Shown here: positions 43,960 through 52,482 of the stretch, in pieces
Layout of the letters: every line of letters starts with the position of its first letter
Numbering within the stretch: position 1 is the first letter of the stretch
Notes under the pieces: model-generated
The model's input: only the letters and a program-made list of their open reading frames with translations
Databases searched by the model: none
What the model was told of the DNA's origin: nothing
Assembly (NCBI GenBank): GCA_964639885.1
Contig: CAZXEH010000008.1
Coordinates: forward strand, 1-64,000
DNA: 64,000 nucleotides
Direction of reading: 5' to 3'
DNA from: JAGNLA01 sp964639885
Lineage (GTDB): Bacteria; Caldisericota; Caldisericia; JAAYUI01
Made by a program: the position numbers and the translations under genes

Positions 43960-44505
43960 CTAGGCCTGCCTTGGAACCATTGTTATGAACTGGCACTCTT
44001 CAACACAAAGACCGCAGCCGTAGCAGAGTTCCTTTTCAACGACGAGCTGACCGTCGACCATCTTTCTGGCTTTGAAGTAGCATATCTCAATGCAACCGCC
44101 ACAGCTTGTGCACTCTTCAGAAGTCTGTTCGATCAGTGTTCCCTTGTCGCATGGTTCGTTTTCTGACAGGAAGTATCCGCAGCAATCATCACAGCAGAAG
44201 CAGATGCCTTCATCTTTTGTTTTGGTTTCGTAGTCCCTGAATGGCCTGGCAACGAGCTTGCATTTTTTCGCCAGCTCAAAAAGTTCGTCCAAACCTTTTC
44301 TGTCGAGGATTCTTCTGCCTTCACCGGTTGATCCGAAACCGTCATTTGAAAAAGTCAGGCAAACGTCAATCGGCGATCTTTTGCAGCCGTTTTCGTTTCC
44401 TTCCCTGCATCCACAGTTGGTCACGCTCCACTGCGAAAACTTGAGTGCAAGCTCCTTTGCCTGCTGGTGGGTGGTCACATAGTGCATATTGTTGTCCTGG
44501 GACAT
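43960..44505 (-). CDS. Ferredoxin-like 4Fe-4S protein with extra Cys clusters
   Basis: 181 aa; AAAAGGAG before ATG 44505. The C-terminal third is a two-cluster ferredoxin: CTSCGGCIEICYF and CYGCGLCVEECQF. Upstream are two further Cys groups: NCGCREGNENGCKRSPIDVC (about residues 30-49) and CFCCDDCCGYF (about 100-110). Such a layout is seen in redox proteins that carry additional metal or cluster sites. Likely a cytosolic electron carrier or Fe-S sensor; the partner is not identified. Single gene. Confidence 0.82.
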   Translation of the reverse strand: MSQDNNMHYVTTHQQAKELALKFSQWSVTNCGCREGNENGCKRSPIDVCLTFSNDGFGSTGEGRRILDRKGLDELFELAKKCKLVARPFRDYETKTKDEGICFCCDDCCGYFLSENEPCDKGTLIEQTSEECTSCGGCIEICYFKARKMVDGQLVVEKELCYGCGLCVEECQFITMVPRQA

Positions 44506-44573
44506 GGCACACTCCTTTTGAAAAAAATTGTATCAAATCAAAAAAACAATCACAAGAATTTGTGCCGACGAGC

Positions 44574-44601
44574 TTGCAAAAATGGTTAAATAATCCATAA
44601 T
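44574..44601 (+). promoter_or_regulatory. Promoter for the GNAT / kinase-like operon
   Basis: TTGCAA (44574-44579), 16-bp spacer, CATAAT (44596-44601). A CAGGAG ribosome site precedes ATG 44636. Confidence 0.5.
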
Positions 44602-44635
44602 GACTTAGAAACTATGAAAACATCAGGAGTGATTT

Positions 44636-45754
44636 ATGAACATCGAGATAAAGGAAGTAAAGACAAGGTCTGATCTTGAGAAATTCATCAGGGCACCGTG
44701 GAAGCTCCACGAGAATCATCCGCTCTGGGCGCCACCATTGCTGATGGACGAGTGGACGTTCTTCTCGCCAACCAAGAACAAGAATTTCTCCCACAGCGAC
44801 ACGCTGCTGCTGCTTGCTTATGTGGAGGGGCGGATTGTCGGCCGAATCATGGGCATCATTAACAACAACTACAACAGGGAGGCAGGCGAGAAAACTGCCA
44901 GATTCGGTTACTTTGAATCCATTGATGACGTAGAGGTGGCGAAGGTTTTGCTTGGCAGAATCGAGGACTGGGCAAAAAAGCTCGGGATGAAAAAAATTGT
45001 TGGCCCAATGGGGTTCACCGATCAGGATCCTGAAGGATTCATCGTCGAAGGGTTTGAAGGCGAGCCCACCCTTGCAACCTATTACAACCAGGAATACATC
45101 CCAAGGTTGCTGGAAAAGCTTGGCTATAAAAAGGAAGTTGACTATTTCTCATACCAGATCGACTGCACAAAGCCGTACCCGACGCTTTACGACAAGGTGA
45201 TCGAAAGGTCAAAGAGATACGGCTACAGGCTTATCGAACCCAAATCCACCAAAGAGCTCAAACCCATGATAGTCCCGATCCTCTCGCTGATGAATGACAC
45301 CTTCGCACCGCACATCTACGGCTACGTCAGACTCGACGAAAAGGAGATGAAGGAGCTTGCCAACCGCTACCTTCCGGTGCTTGATCCAAGGTTCATCAAG
45401 GTCGTCATGAAAGGCGACGAGTATGTTGGTTTCATTATCGCCATTCCAAACATGGATCCGGGGTTCAGAAAAGCAAACGGCAGACTGCTTCCGTTTGGAT
45501 TGATGTACCTGATGAACTCCGCAAAAAAATCAAAACAGCTGGACCTTCTCCTCGGTGGCATAAAAGACTCCGAGCGTGGCAAGGGCGTTGACGCGATAAT
45601 GGGGAAAGCCATGCACGATACTGCAAGGAGAGTAGGAATGACAGTCATCGACAGCCATGTCGAGCTTGAAAGCAATGTCCGCGTCAGAGCTGAAATGGTT
45701 AGGGCTGGCGGCAAGGTTTTCAGAAAATACAGAATTTTCCAGAAATCATTATGA
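44636..45754 (+). CDS. GNAT-like N-acetyltransferase, YghO type
   Basis: 372 aa, cytosolic. The N-terminal half has the layout of large GNAT-type proteins: KFIRAPWKLHENHPLWAPPL, LLLLAYVEGRIVGRIMGIIN (the core strand) and FGYFESIDD. The second half carries a further acyltransferase-like fold with VGFIIAIPNMD and LLGGIKDSERGKGVDAIMGKAM. The exact substrate is unknown. The ATGA overlap (45751-45754) couples it to the kinase-like gene downstream, so acetyl- and phospho-transfer may act on related small molecules (inference). Confidence 0.78.
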   Translation: MNIEIKEVKTRSDLEKFIRAPWKLHENHPLWAPPLLMDEWTFFSPTKNKNFSHSDTLLLLAYVEGRIVGRIMGIINNNYNREAGEKTARFGYFESIDDVEVAKVLLGRIEDWAKKLGMKKIVGPMGFTDQDPEGFIVEGFEGEPTLATYYNQEYIPRLLEKLGYKKEVDYFSYQIDCTKPYPTLYDKVIERSKRYGYRLIEPKSTKELKPMIVPILSLMNDTFAPHIYGYVRLDEKEMKELANRYLPVLDPRFIKVVMKGDEYVGFIIAIPNMDPGFRKANGRLLPFGLMYLMNSAKKSKQLDLLLGGIKDSERGKGVDAIMGKAMHDTARRVGMTVIDSHVELESNVRVRAEMVRAGGKVFRKYRIFQKSL

Positions 45755-46695
45755 AATTCGAGTTCAAGGACAAGTTCAATCCAAAAGTTCTTTCAGTTGG
45801 TCTGAAACGTTACGGTGCAGATGCAGCCCAGGCAAAGGAGCTTGGAGCCTACGAAAACATCGTTTGGGAATCAGACAATGTCATCTATCGATTCACCCAC
45901 CACTCGCACCGGACAATGGAATGGATCGAGGCTGAGCTAGAGTTTATGGATTATCTTTTCCAAAACGGCACCAGATGTGTCCAGCCGGTAAAGGACAAAA
46001 ACGGTAAGTTTGCAATAGACCTTGGTGAGTTTTATGTCACTGCGTTTGCCAAAGCCGAAGGGTCAAGGCCCAGCAGGGACAACTGGGTTCCGGCCATGTG
46101 GAACAACTGGGGCAGGCAGATAGGGCGGATGCACAGGTTGGCAAAGGATTTCCAGCCGAAGCACAAACGCTACCAGTGGTTTGAAAACGCCTACTATGCC
46201 AATCCAACAAGCGATTTTCCAGAGAGCGGGTTTGTTCTCCCCCTTGCGCTCAAAACAATGGAAGAGATCAAACAGCTGCCAAAAACAAGGGACAACTGGG
46301 GTCTGGTTCATTCCGATGTCCATCAGGGCAACTTTTTTGTGACTGACGATCTGGATATCATCGTGTTTGATTTTGACGATTCGATGTACATGCAGTACGC
46401 ACAAGACATTGCAATGGTGATGTTCTACGGCCTGCTTGTGCCGTCGGAAAACCGGACTCAGTACGCCAAAAACCTTTATAGCGCAACAATGGAAGGTTAT
46501 TGCAAAGAAAACACACTTTCAAAAGAAGATTTGAAAACCATTCCGCTGTTCATTGAACTTCGAAAGCTGATCGACATTTTTGTAACTCTTGCGCCAAAAC
46601 CGCGAAACCCGGAAGACCGCAACGTCCAGCTCGGACTCATGCTGGTCGAACAGGTCAAGCGTGGTGAACCGTACATCGATATTGAATTTGCCTGA
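45751..46695 (+). CDS. APH-family small-molecule kinase
   Basis: 314 aa with the protein-kinase-like fold of aminoglycoside/homoserine/choline kinases. Catalytic loop LVHSDVHQGNFF near residue 188 and metal-binding DFDDSMYMQYAQDIAMV about 20 residues later. N-terminal nucleotide-binding strands ENIVWESDNVIYRFT. The start overlaps the previous stop by 4 nt. The substrate is unknown; a type II homoserine kinase-like or metabolite-repair role is possible. Confidence 0.83.
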   Translation: MKFEFKDKFNPKVLSVGLKRYGADAAQAKELGAYENIVWESDNVIYRFTHHSHRTMEWIEAELEFMDYLFQNGTRCVQPVKDKNGKFAIDLGEFYVTAFAKAEGSRPSRDNWVPAMWNNWGRQIGRMHRLAKDFQPKHKRYQWFENAYYANPTSDFPESGFVLPLALKTMEEIKQLPKTRDNWGLVHSDVHQGNFFVTDDLDIIVFDFDDSMYMQYAQDIAMVMFYGLLVPSENRTQYAKNLYSATMEGYCKENTLSKEDLKTIPLFIELRKLIDIFVTLAPKPRNPEDRNVQLGLMLVEQVKRGEPYIDIEFA

Positions 46696-46699
46696 CCCG

Positions 46700-46728
46700 T
46701 TGCAAACGATTGTTAAAGATGGCATAAT
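46700..46728 (+). promoter_or_regulatory. Promoter for the TspO-like gene
   Basis: TTGCAA (46700-46705), 17-bp spacer, CATAAT (46723-46728). The ribosome site CGGAGGTAGG follows before ATG 46749. Confidence 0.55.
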
Positions 46729-46748
46729 CTGCAATCGGAGGTAGGACG

Positions 46749-47504
46749 ATGAAAGGTTTGTTCAGACAGATTTCTGTTTTGGTGGCAACGGTGGCAACGC
46801 TTGTGGTCAATTATCTGGCAAATGCTCTGCCAATCGGTGGAATTACTACAGGTGCAGCGGCTGATCTCTACAAAATCTTCTTCTTTCCGGCCGGATACGC
46901 TTTTGCAATCTGGGGCGTGATCTATCTGGGTCTTGGCGCTTACACTGCCTGGCAGCTCCTTCCGGCCCAGAGGGACAATGCATTGCTTGATAAAATTGGC
47001 CTTTACTACATCATTTCATGTCTGGGCAACATCGTCTGGATATTTGTCTGGCAGTACCAATATCCGGTTTGGTCGATCATCCCGATGCTTGTCATCCTCG
47101 ATCAGCTGATTCATGTCTACCAAACCCTGAACGCAAACAAATCAAACATTTCTGTCGGTGAACTCTGGCTTGTCAGGATTCCCTTCTCTCTTTACATCGG
47201 CTGGATAACGGTTGCAACCATTGCCTGCATCAGCGCCGCCCTTTACAGCGTCGGCTGGGACGGCTTCGGCATCGATCCCCAGATCTGGGCTGTGATAATG
47301 ATGGTCGTCGCGTTCCTGCTTGTGGCCTTTGTCGTCTGGAAGTTCAAAGATGTTGCCTGGGGGCTGGTTTTCATCTGGGCGATTGTGGCAATCGGCGTCA
47401 GGTTCAGCGACATCCAGCTACTCTACATTCCGGCCTATGTCCTTTCAGGGCTGATGGCTGTTGATATAGTTCTGGCCAAGGTTTTAAAGCCAAAAACCGC
47501 CTGA
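46749..47504 (+). CDS. TspO/MBR-like tryptophan-rich membrane protein
   Basis: 251 aa, seven to eight hydrophobic segments rich in Trp. Motifs of the tryptophan-rich sensory/TspO-related family: NYLANALPIGG, FFPAGYAFAIWGVIYLGLGAYTAWQ and LGNIVWIFVWQY. TspO proteins bind porphyrins, sterols or tetrapyrroles; this longer form, with extra C-terminal helices, resembles the extended variants in bacteria. Inner membrane. A strong ribosome site is present. Single gene with its own promoter. Confidence 0.85.
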   Translation: MKGLFRQISVLVATVATLVVNYLANALPIGGITTGAAADLYKIFFFPAGYAFAIWGVIYLGLGAYTAWQLLPAQRDNALLDKIGLYYIISCLGNIVWIFVWQYQYPVWSIIPMLVILDQLIHVYQTLNANKSNISVGELWLVRIPFSLYIGWITVATIACISAALYSVGWDGFGIDPQIWAVIMMVVAFLLVAFVVWKFKDVAWGLVFIWAIVAIGVRFSDIQLLYIPAYVLSGLMAVDIVLAKVLKPKTA

Positions 47505-47536
47505 CAGTCATCCCTAACAAACTTTATTAACAATGT

Positions 47537-47565
47537 TTGACTGGCATGTTAGCCTCTGCTATCAT
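47537..47565 (+). promoter_or_regulatory. Promoter for the Na/Pi cotransporter gene
   Basis: TTGACT (47537-47542), 17-bp spacer, TATCAT (47560-47565). The -35 overlaps the near-palindrome TTAACAATGTTTGA (47527-47540). GCAGGTG precedes ATG 47584. Confidence 0.65.
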
Positions 47566-47583
47566 TTTTGAGGCAGGTGAAAC

Positions 47584-49239
47584 ATGACTGAAACTGTAAC
47601 GATTGATTTCTACAAGATGTTTACCGAGTTGTTCGGCGGGCTTGCCCTGTTCATCTGGGGTATGCAGATGATGGGCGATGGACTTCAGAAGGGTGCCGGC
47701 GACAGATTACGATTTGTACTTGAAAAGCTGACATCGAAGCCAATCTACGGAGTAGCCGTTGGCGCAACAGTGACAGGAATAATCCAATCCTCTTCGGCAG
47801 TGACTGTTATGCTTGTAGGTTTTGTAAACGCTCATCTTATGACGCTTGCCCAGGCAATGGGTGTCATTTTTGGCGCAAACATAGGAACAACGGTCACTGC
47901 ACAGCTCGTTGCCTTCAAAATTGACTGGATCATCTATCCGTGCATTTTCTTCGGTGTTCTCCTCAAGCTGTTTGCAACAAAAAAGGTTTGGAGAGTTATC
48001 GGTGAAGTTCTGCTTGGATTCGGAATCCTGTTCCTGGGCATGATGATACTTTCAAAATCGGTTGTCGATCTAAAGCAGCTTGAATCGGTCAGAAACATAC
48101 TGACATCATTCTCATCAAACATCTTCCTGGGCATTCTTGCCGGTGCCATCTTCACCGGCATCATCCAGTCTTCTTCAGCAACGTCAGGTTTGGTTATAGC
48201 CTTGGTCAGCCAGGGACTTGTCCAGCTCCCAGGTGCTGTTGCCATCATGATGGGTGCAAACATTGGAACCTGTGTGACAGCGCTCATTGCTTCAATCGGT
48301 GGAAATGTCAGCGCCAGAAGAGTGGCGGTTGCGCACATCCTGTTCAATGTTCTGGGTGTCATAATATTCCTTCCGTTTGTCACATGGCTTATTGTCCCAT
48401 TCATGGAAACGCTCTCAACCAACGTACCAAGACAGGTTGCAAACTTCCATACGTTCTTCAATGTCACCATGACAATCATCATGCTTCCGCTTACAGCCTA
48501 TTATGTGAAGTTCATCAAATGGCTCGTGCCTGGAGAAGAAAAGAAGGTTGAACACGGAACAAGGTATATTTCCGCAAAGATCATGGGTACTCCATCAATT
48601 GCGCTTGAACAGGCAACACAGGAAATCGTCAGAATGTTTGGCATTGCAAAGGGAATGGTTGAATGCACAAAAACAATCCTTTTCAAACGGGACAAGAAGC
48701 TCATAAGAAGCGTCATGGACGACGAAGCAAACGTCGACTCGCTCCAGATGTCGATCACAAAATACCTTACAACCCTCACACAGAAGTCGCTCTCTGAAGA
48801 TCAGGCACAGAGGGCTGTTGAACTGCTCAACATTGTGCACGATGTAGAACGCATCGGAGACCACGCCACCAACATTTCAGAACTTGCAGAAGGAGCAATT
48901 GATGAAAATGTTGTATTTTCTGCAGGCGGTTTTGAAGAACTTGGAAAAATGTTCGACACAGTCACTCATTCTTGTGGACTCGTCATGGATGCGTTGCAGG
49001 ATTACGACGTAGAGAAAGCCAAGAGTATGAAAAAGATTGAGGACGAGATTGACTTCATGGCGTCTTCAGCCAGAGATGACCATTTCTCACGCCTCAAAAC
49101 CGAACAGTGCAAGGCCGAGGCTGGAATATTCTATCTTGACATCATAACGAATCTTGAGCGAGTTGGTGACCATTGCTACAACATTTCAAGAGCTATCGGC
49201 TCCTCGCCAAGACCCGAGTCGGTGCTTGAAGTGGATTAA
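47584..49239 (+). CDS. Na+/phosphate cotransporter (NptA/YjbB type) with PhoU-like tail
   Basis: 551 aa. The two inverted Na/Pi repeat signatures are GIIQSSSAVTVMLVGFVNA (from about residue 62) and GIIQSSSATSGLVIALV (from about 192), both with the QSSSA core. Residues about 330-540 are helical with a PhoU-like pattern (IVHDVERIGDHATNISELAE and ITNLERVGDHCYNISRAI). It is predicted to take up or export phosphate with Na+. Single gene; its promoter is described separately. Confidence 0.92.
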   Translation: MTETVTIDFYKMFTELFGGLALFIWGMQMMGDGLQKGAGDRLRFVLEKLTSKPIYGVAVGATVTGIIQSSSAVTVMLVGFVNAHLMTLAQAMGVIFGANIGTTVTAQLVAFKIDWIIYPCIFFGVLLKLFATKKVWRVIGEVLLGFGILFLGMMILSKSVVDLKQLESVRNILTSFSSNIFLGILAGAIFTGIIQSSSATSGLVIALVSQGLVQLPGAVAIMMGANIGTCVTALIASIGGNVSARRVAVAHILFNVLGVIIFLPFVTWLIVPFMETLSTNVPRQVANFHTFFNVTMTIIMLPLTAYYVKFIKWLVPGEEKKVEHGTRYISAKIMGTPSIALEQATQEIVRMFGIAKGMVECTKTILFKRDKKLIRSVMDDEANVDSLQMSITKYLTTLTQKSLSEDQAQRAVELLNIVHDVERIGDHATNISELAEGAIDENVVFSAGGFEELGKMFDTVTHSCGLVMDALQDYDVEKAKSMKKIEDEIDFMASSARDDHFSRLKTEQCKAEAGIFYLDIITNLERVGDHCYNISRAIGSSPRPESVLEVD

Positions 49240-49240
49240 A

Positions 49241-49702
49241 GCGGCTCCGCCGATAAAGAACGAAGCCACTTGATCATTCATCTGTTGAAATCACTGGCAA
49301 AGCCAGATGATTTCGTTAATTCTGAGTGGTAATAAACATAAAAGATAAGAATAACCAATATTCTTGCCTCCCTTGTTAAGTGAGGTGGCAACGAAGTTGC
49401 CGGTGAGTTTAATCCTCGACAAAGTCGAGGCAAGAAACACTCCCTCACCCTTAATCCATCTCCCAGACTGCGTCCGGGCGAGGGAAATTTTGACGGCTCC
49501 GCCGATTTCATTCAGCCCGAGTTGGTTTAAAAAAATAAGATAAGGAATTACTGATCCTTCGCCTGCGTTAGCGGGAGAAGGTGGCTGAAAGCCGGATGAG
49601 GGAGTTTTTTTGACGGCTCTGCCGGCAAAAAACCGAGTCCCTTGAACCAGCTTATCTGGAAATCACTATCCAAGCCAGATGATTCCATACAACCTAAGTG
49701 CT
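49241..49702. repeat. Mosaic of short palindromes and an ~88-bp diverged direct repeat
   Basis: A non-coding block of repeats. One unit of about 88 bp occurs at 49242-49330 and 49615-49702: it starts with GGCTCCGCCG or GGCTCTGCCGG and contains AAATCACT…AAGCCAGATGATT. Many small hairpins have 3-nt loops: CTGGC-AAA-GCCAG, GGCAAC-GAA-GTTGCC, CCTCGAC-AAA-GTCGAGG and CGGC-TCC-GCCG. The 14-mer at 49492-49505 also occurs inverted at 1046-1059, and part of the unit occurs inverted at 57434-57452, so the family is dispersed. The ORFs in this block are chance products of the repeats. Confidence 0.75.
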
Positions 49703-49766
49703 CACAAAGGTATTTTTTAGCCCCCTTATGAGTGGGGGGGATTATAAAACATCTATATAACCAATA

Positions 49767-49800
49767 AAAAACTCCTCGGATTTATTCCGAGGAGTTTTCA
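49767..49800 (-). terminator. Intrinsic terminator for the propeller/FN3/stalk gene
   Basis: ACTCCTCGG (49771-49779) pairs with CCGAGGAGT (49787-49795). On the minus strand a T6 run follows, so it ends the transcript of 49844-52339; on the + strand four T follow. Confidence 0.8.
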
Positions 49801-49843
49801 TGCAAGTTTGAATGAGGAGACTAAAATCTCGATTAAATCGAGG

Positions 49844-52339
49844 TCACGGGCACTTCGGCGGGTTGTACTTAACTTCTACGCATTTCGTGTTGCTGTTGAA
49901 CGTAACCTCGGCACCAAGAATTTCAGCAACGAACCTGTATGGGATTAAAGTTCGCCACTTACCATTTCTGGATGCAAGCATTGGAGTCACGGCTGGATTG
50001 TCATCGATTGCCATTGGCTGTCCATTGACAAGTGCTGTCGGCTTGTTCATCCACACTTCAATTTTATTCAGGCAATTGTACAAAGTAGCCTTTTTATTGT
50101 TCTGATCCCAGTCAACAGTGCATTTGAGGGCTTCACCCAGCGCTCTGTAGGATACGACATATCTCCATGTCTCCCTCTTTGTTTTTGGGTCGACAAATTT
50201 AAAATTTTCAGGTGGAGCGTCAATTGTAAATCCCTGTCCATTCACATCCATTGTCGTTGAACCATCACACATCCTAATTGCAAGTGTCGTATCCTGCAAC
50301 TCGGCGTAAATCTTGCCGTTGATGACTTCGCCGGTCGGGGTGATGATTGTGTATTCAATTTCGTTGGTTCTGCCGGGCACGATGTCGATTGAAACATGGA
50401 TGCAGCCCGAACCGTCGGCAATGTACTGCTTGCCCTGGATGATGACCATTGTCTGTGGCTGGAATCCACACCAGTCAAACTGCCACGGATTGCTCTCGAT
50501 GATGAACGGTTTCTCCCTTGTACCGTCGCCCTGGGTGACTCCTCCGCCAGCCGGCGGTGTTGGTGTCGGGAACGGTGGAAGGTGGTATGCCTGCGGGGTT
50601 GAGAAGCATTCGTTGGAAGGGGGCGAGATGTTGCCGTACTGGTCAACAGCCCTTACCACATAGTAGTAGGTTTTTCCGTTGATGAGGCTGACATCGAGAT
50701 AGTTGGTGTCAGAGGTCGGGAAATCAGCGATTGGCCTTGTGTCCTTTGCTGCATCGCCCGAACGGTCTCCCCTGTAGACATAGTAGCTGATGATCTTGCC
50801 AGCAGGAGCAAATGATTTTGTCCATGAGAGCTTTATCTGCCTGTCTCCAGCAACACAGTTGAGGTTGTACGGCTGACCGGGTGGGTCGCCCTTGCCGGCG
50901 ATGAAGCAGTTGCTGCCGTTCGGCTGGTACATCCATTTGAACGTTATTTCGTAGTGGGTCGGGTCAACCGGATCCTGCCAGATGCCAGTGATTTTGACTT
51001 TGGCAAAGCACTGTTCGTTGATTGTCTTGAAGGCGTAGGTGGTTCCGACAGTTATCGGCTGGCAGTATTCCCTGACGTTTGAGATGGCCGGATAGCCGTC
51101 CGAGTCAACACATTCGAGGTTGTCAAAATCGGCTGTCTGGACTTTCCATCTGCCGCACATTCTCGGCTGGCCGAAGCCGCAGTCGAAGAAGATGTCCATG
51201 AGGGTGAAGTCGGTTGTGTTTGCACCAAGTGACAGGTCAAAACCCTGGCCTGCCTTGCAGTCGATCTTGCCGATGCCAGAACCTACATTTGCCCTCGTGT
51301 CACCGGATGAGGCATAGCCGATCCCTGAGTTTGTGTCGGTGAAGTTGCAGTAGAACATCTCAAAGGCGATGCCCTTCCTGATGACGCAGGGTGAAGCGAC
51401 CCTTTGCGAGTCAAATTCTCCGACCTGGCCGACATCAAGGTTCATGCCCTTCTTTTCCCATGTGGTTCCGTTGTATGAAATCGCAATGCCTATCTGCGAC
51501 TTCTTTTCGTCTCTCATTGAGGTGTCGTACCACATGTAGAAGTATGCAGCATCCCAGATTACCGAAGGATGCCTGACGCAGAGGTTGTCGAAATCGGTGA
51601 GTTTGTCGCCAACGTCGAGAACGCTTCCGCCTGTCTTTTCGTTGCCGTAGTTCTTTGTGAAGGTTGAACCATCCGATGAGACCGCATAACCGATCCTCCA
51701 CCTTGAATCAAGCTTGCTCTGACCTTCGTACCACATGAGGTACTGGTTGTCCTTCTTGACCACTGAGCAGGCGCCAACCTTGTACGAGTCAAATCCCTGT
51801 TCGTTTGTCGGCTCCAGAATCTTGCCCTTTTTTGTCCAGTAGATGCCTGAGGTTGATTCTGCATAGCCAAGGGCTGATTTGCCGGATTTGTCGATTCCAA
51901 CGTAGTACATCCTGAACTTACCGGAATCGTAAAGGACTGACGGTGATTCGACAGACTGGCCGTCAAATTCCTGGGTATTGCCTGGAGCAAGCACGGCTCC
52001 TTTGATTTCCTGCGCCTGCGCCGAGCCATCGACCTTAGTCCATGACTTGCCGTCGGCTGAAATGGCGTAGCCTATGTACCCCTGTGAACCCTTACCACCG
52101 ATCCAGTTGACCCAGCCGGTATAGAACATGTGGTATCTGCCATCGGCGAAAACAACAGACGGGTCTGTGACTGCCGAGGAATCAAAGTAAACCGGCTGAC
52201 CCGGCTGGTTCTTCCTCGTCGTCATGATCGGATTGTCCTTCCATTTTTTGAAGGTTGGTATCGGAATGTCCTGCGCAATTGATGAGACAAACGGCAGAAC
52301 CATCGAAATCACGATGAGTGACAGCAAAAATTTCTTCAT
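49844..52339 (-). CDS. Secreted glycosidase-like beta-propeller, FN3 and stalk-domain protein
   Basis: About 831 aa from ATG 52339 (AGGGG 9 nt upstream; the frame also offers TTG 52345). The signal peptide ends at SSIAQD. Residues ~30-340 repeat the blade pattern of five-bladed glycoside-hydrolase-like propellers: DPSVVFADGRYHMFYTGW, SPSVLYDSGKFRMYYVG, CSVVKKDNQYLMWYEG and HPSVIWDAAYFYMWYD. An FN3 domain at ~485-585 (IKLSWTKSFAPAGKIISYYVYRG) is followed by a Pro-rich linker. A stalk domain at ~610-831 ends TLIPYRFVAEILGAEVTF. I cannot confirm the catalytic acids, so enzyme activity is open. Possible extracellular polysaccharide-binding or -degrading protein. Confidence 0.85.
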   Translation of the reverse strand: MKKFLLSLIVISMVLPFVSSIAQDIPIPTFKKWKDNPIMTTRKNQPGQPVYFDSSAVTDPSVVFADGRYHMFYTGWVNWIGGKGSQGYIGYAISADGKSWTKVDGSAQAQEIKGAVLAPGNTQEFDGQSVESPSVLYDSGKFRMYYVGIDKSGKSALGYAESTSGIYWTKKGKILEPTNEQGFDSYKVGACSVVKKDNQYLMWYEGQSKLDSRWRIGYAVSSDGSTFTKNYGNEKTGGSVLDVGDKLTDFDNLCVRHPSVIWDAAYFYMWYDTSMRDEKKSQIGIAISYNGTTWEKKGMNLDVGQVGEFDSQRVASPCVIRKGIAFEMFYCNFTDTNSGIGYASSGDTRANVGSGIGKIDCKAGQGFDLSLGANTTDFTLMDIFFDCGFGQPRMCGRWKVQTADFDNLECVDSDGYPAISNVREYCQPITVGTTYAFKTINEQCFAKVKITGIWQDPVDPTHYEITFKWMYQPNGSNCFIAGKGDPPGQPYNLNCVAGDRQIKLSWTKSFAPAGKIISYYVYRGDRSGDAAKDTRPIADFPTSDTNYLDVSLINGKTYYYVVRAVDQYGNISPPSNECFSTPQAYHLPPFPTPTPPAGGGVTQGDGTREKPFIIESNPWQFDWCGFQPQTMVIIQGKQYIADGSGCIHVSIDIVPGRTNEIEYTIITPTGEVINGKIYAELQDTTLAIRMCDGSTTMDVNGQGFTIDAPPENFKFVDPKTKRETWRYVVSYRALGEALKCTVDWDQNNKKATLYNCLNKIEVWMNKPTALVNGQPMAIDDNPAVTPMLASRNGKWRTLIPYRFVAEILGAEVTFNSNTKCVEVKYNPPKCP

Positions 52340-52482
52340 AATCAACCCCTTTCACTAAAAAAGGTACTGTTGTAACAGCGATTTGGTTTAATCAGTCACA
52401 AAATGATCTGAAAAATCACCAACTATAATAATCCATGCTGAAACTAGCATAAAGGTGACAAAAAGTCAAGCAGATGTGAGTT

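Noticed and set aside
49278..49511. Minus-strand ORF in the repeat mosaic
   Set aside because: It is made entirely of repeat units and palindromes and has no start signals.
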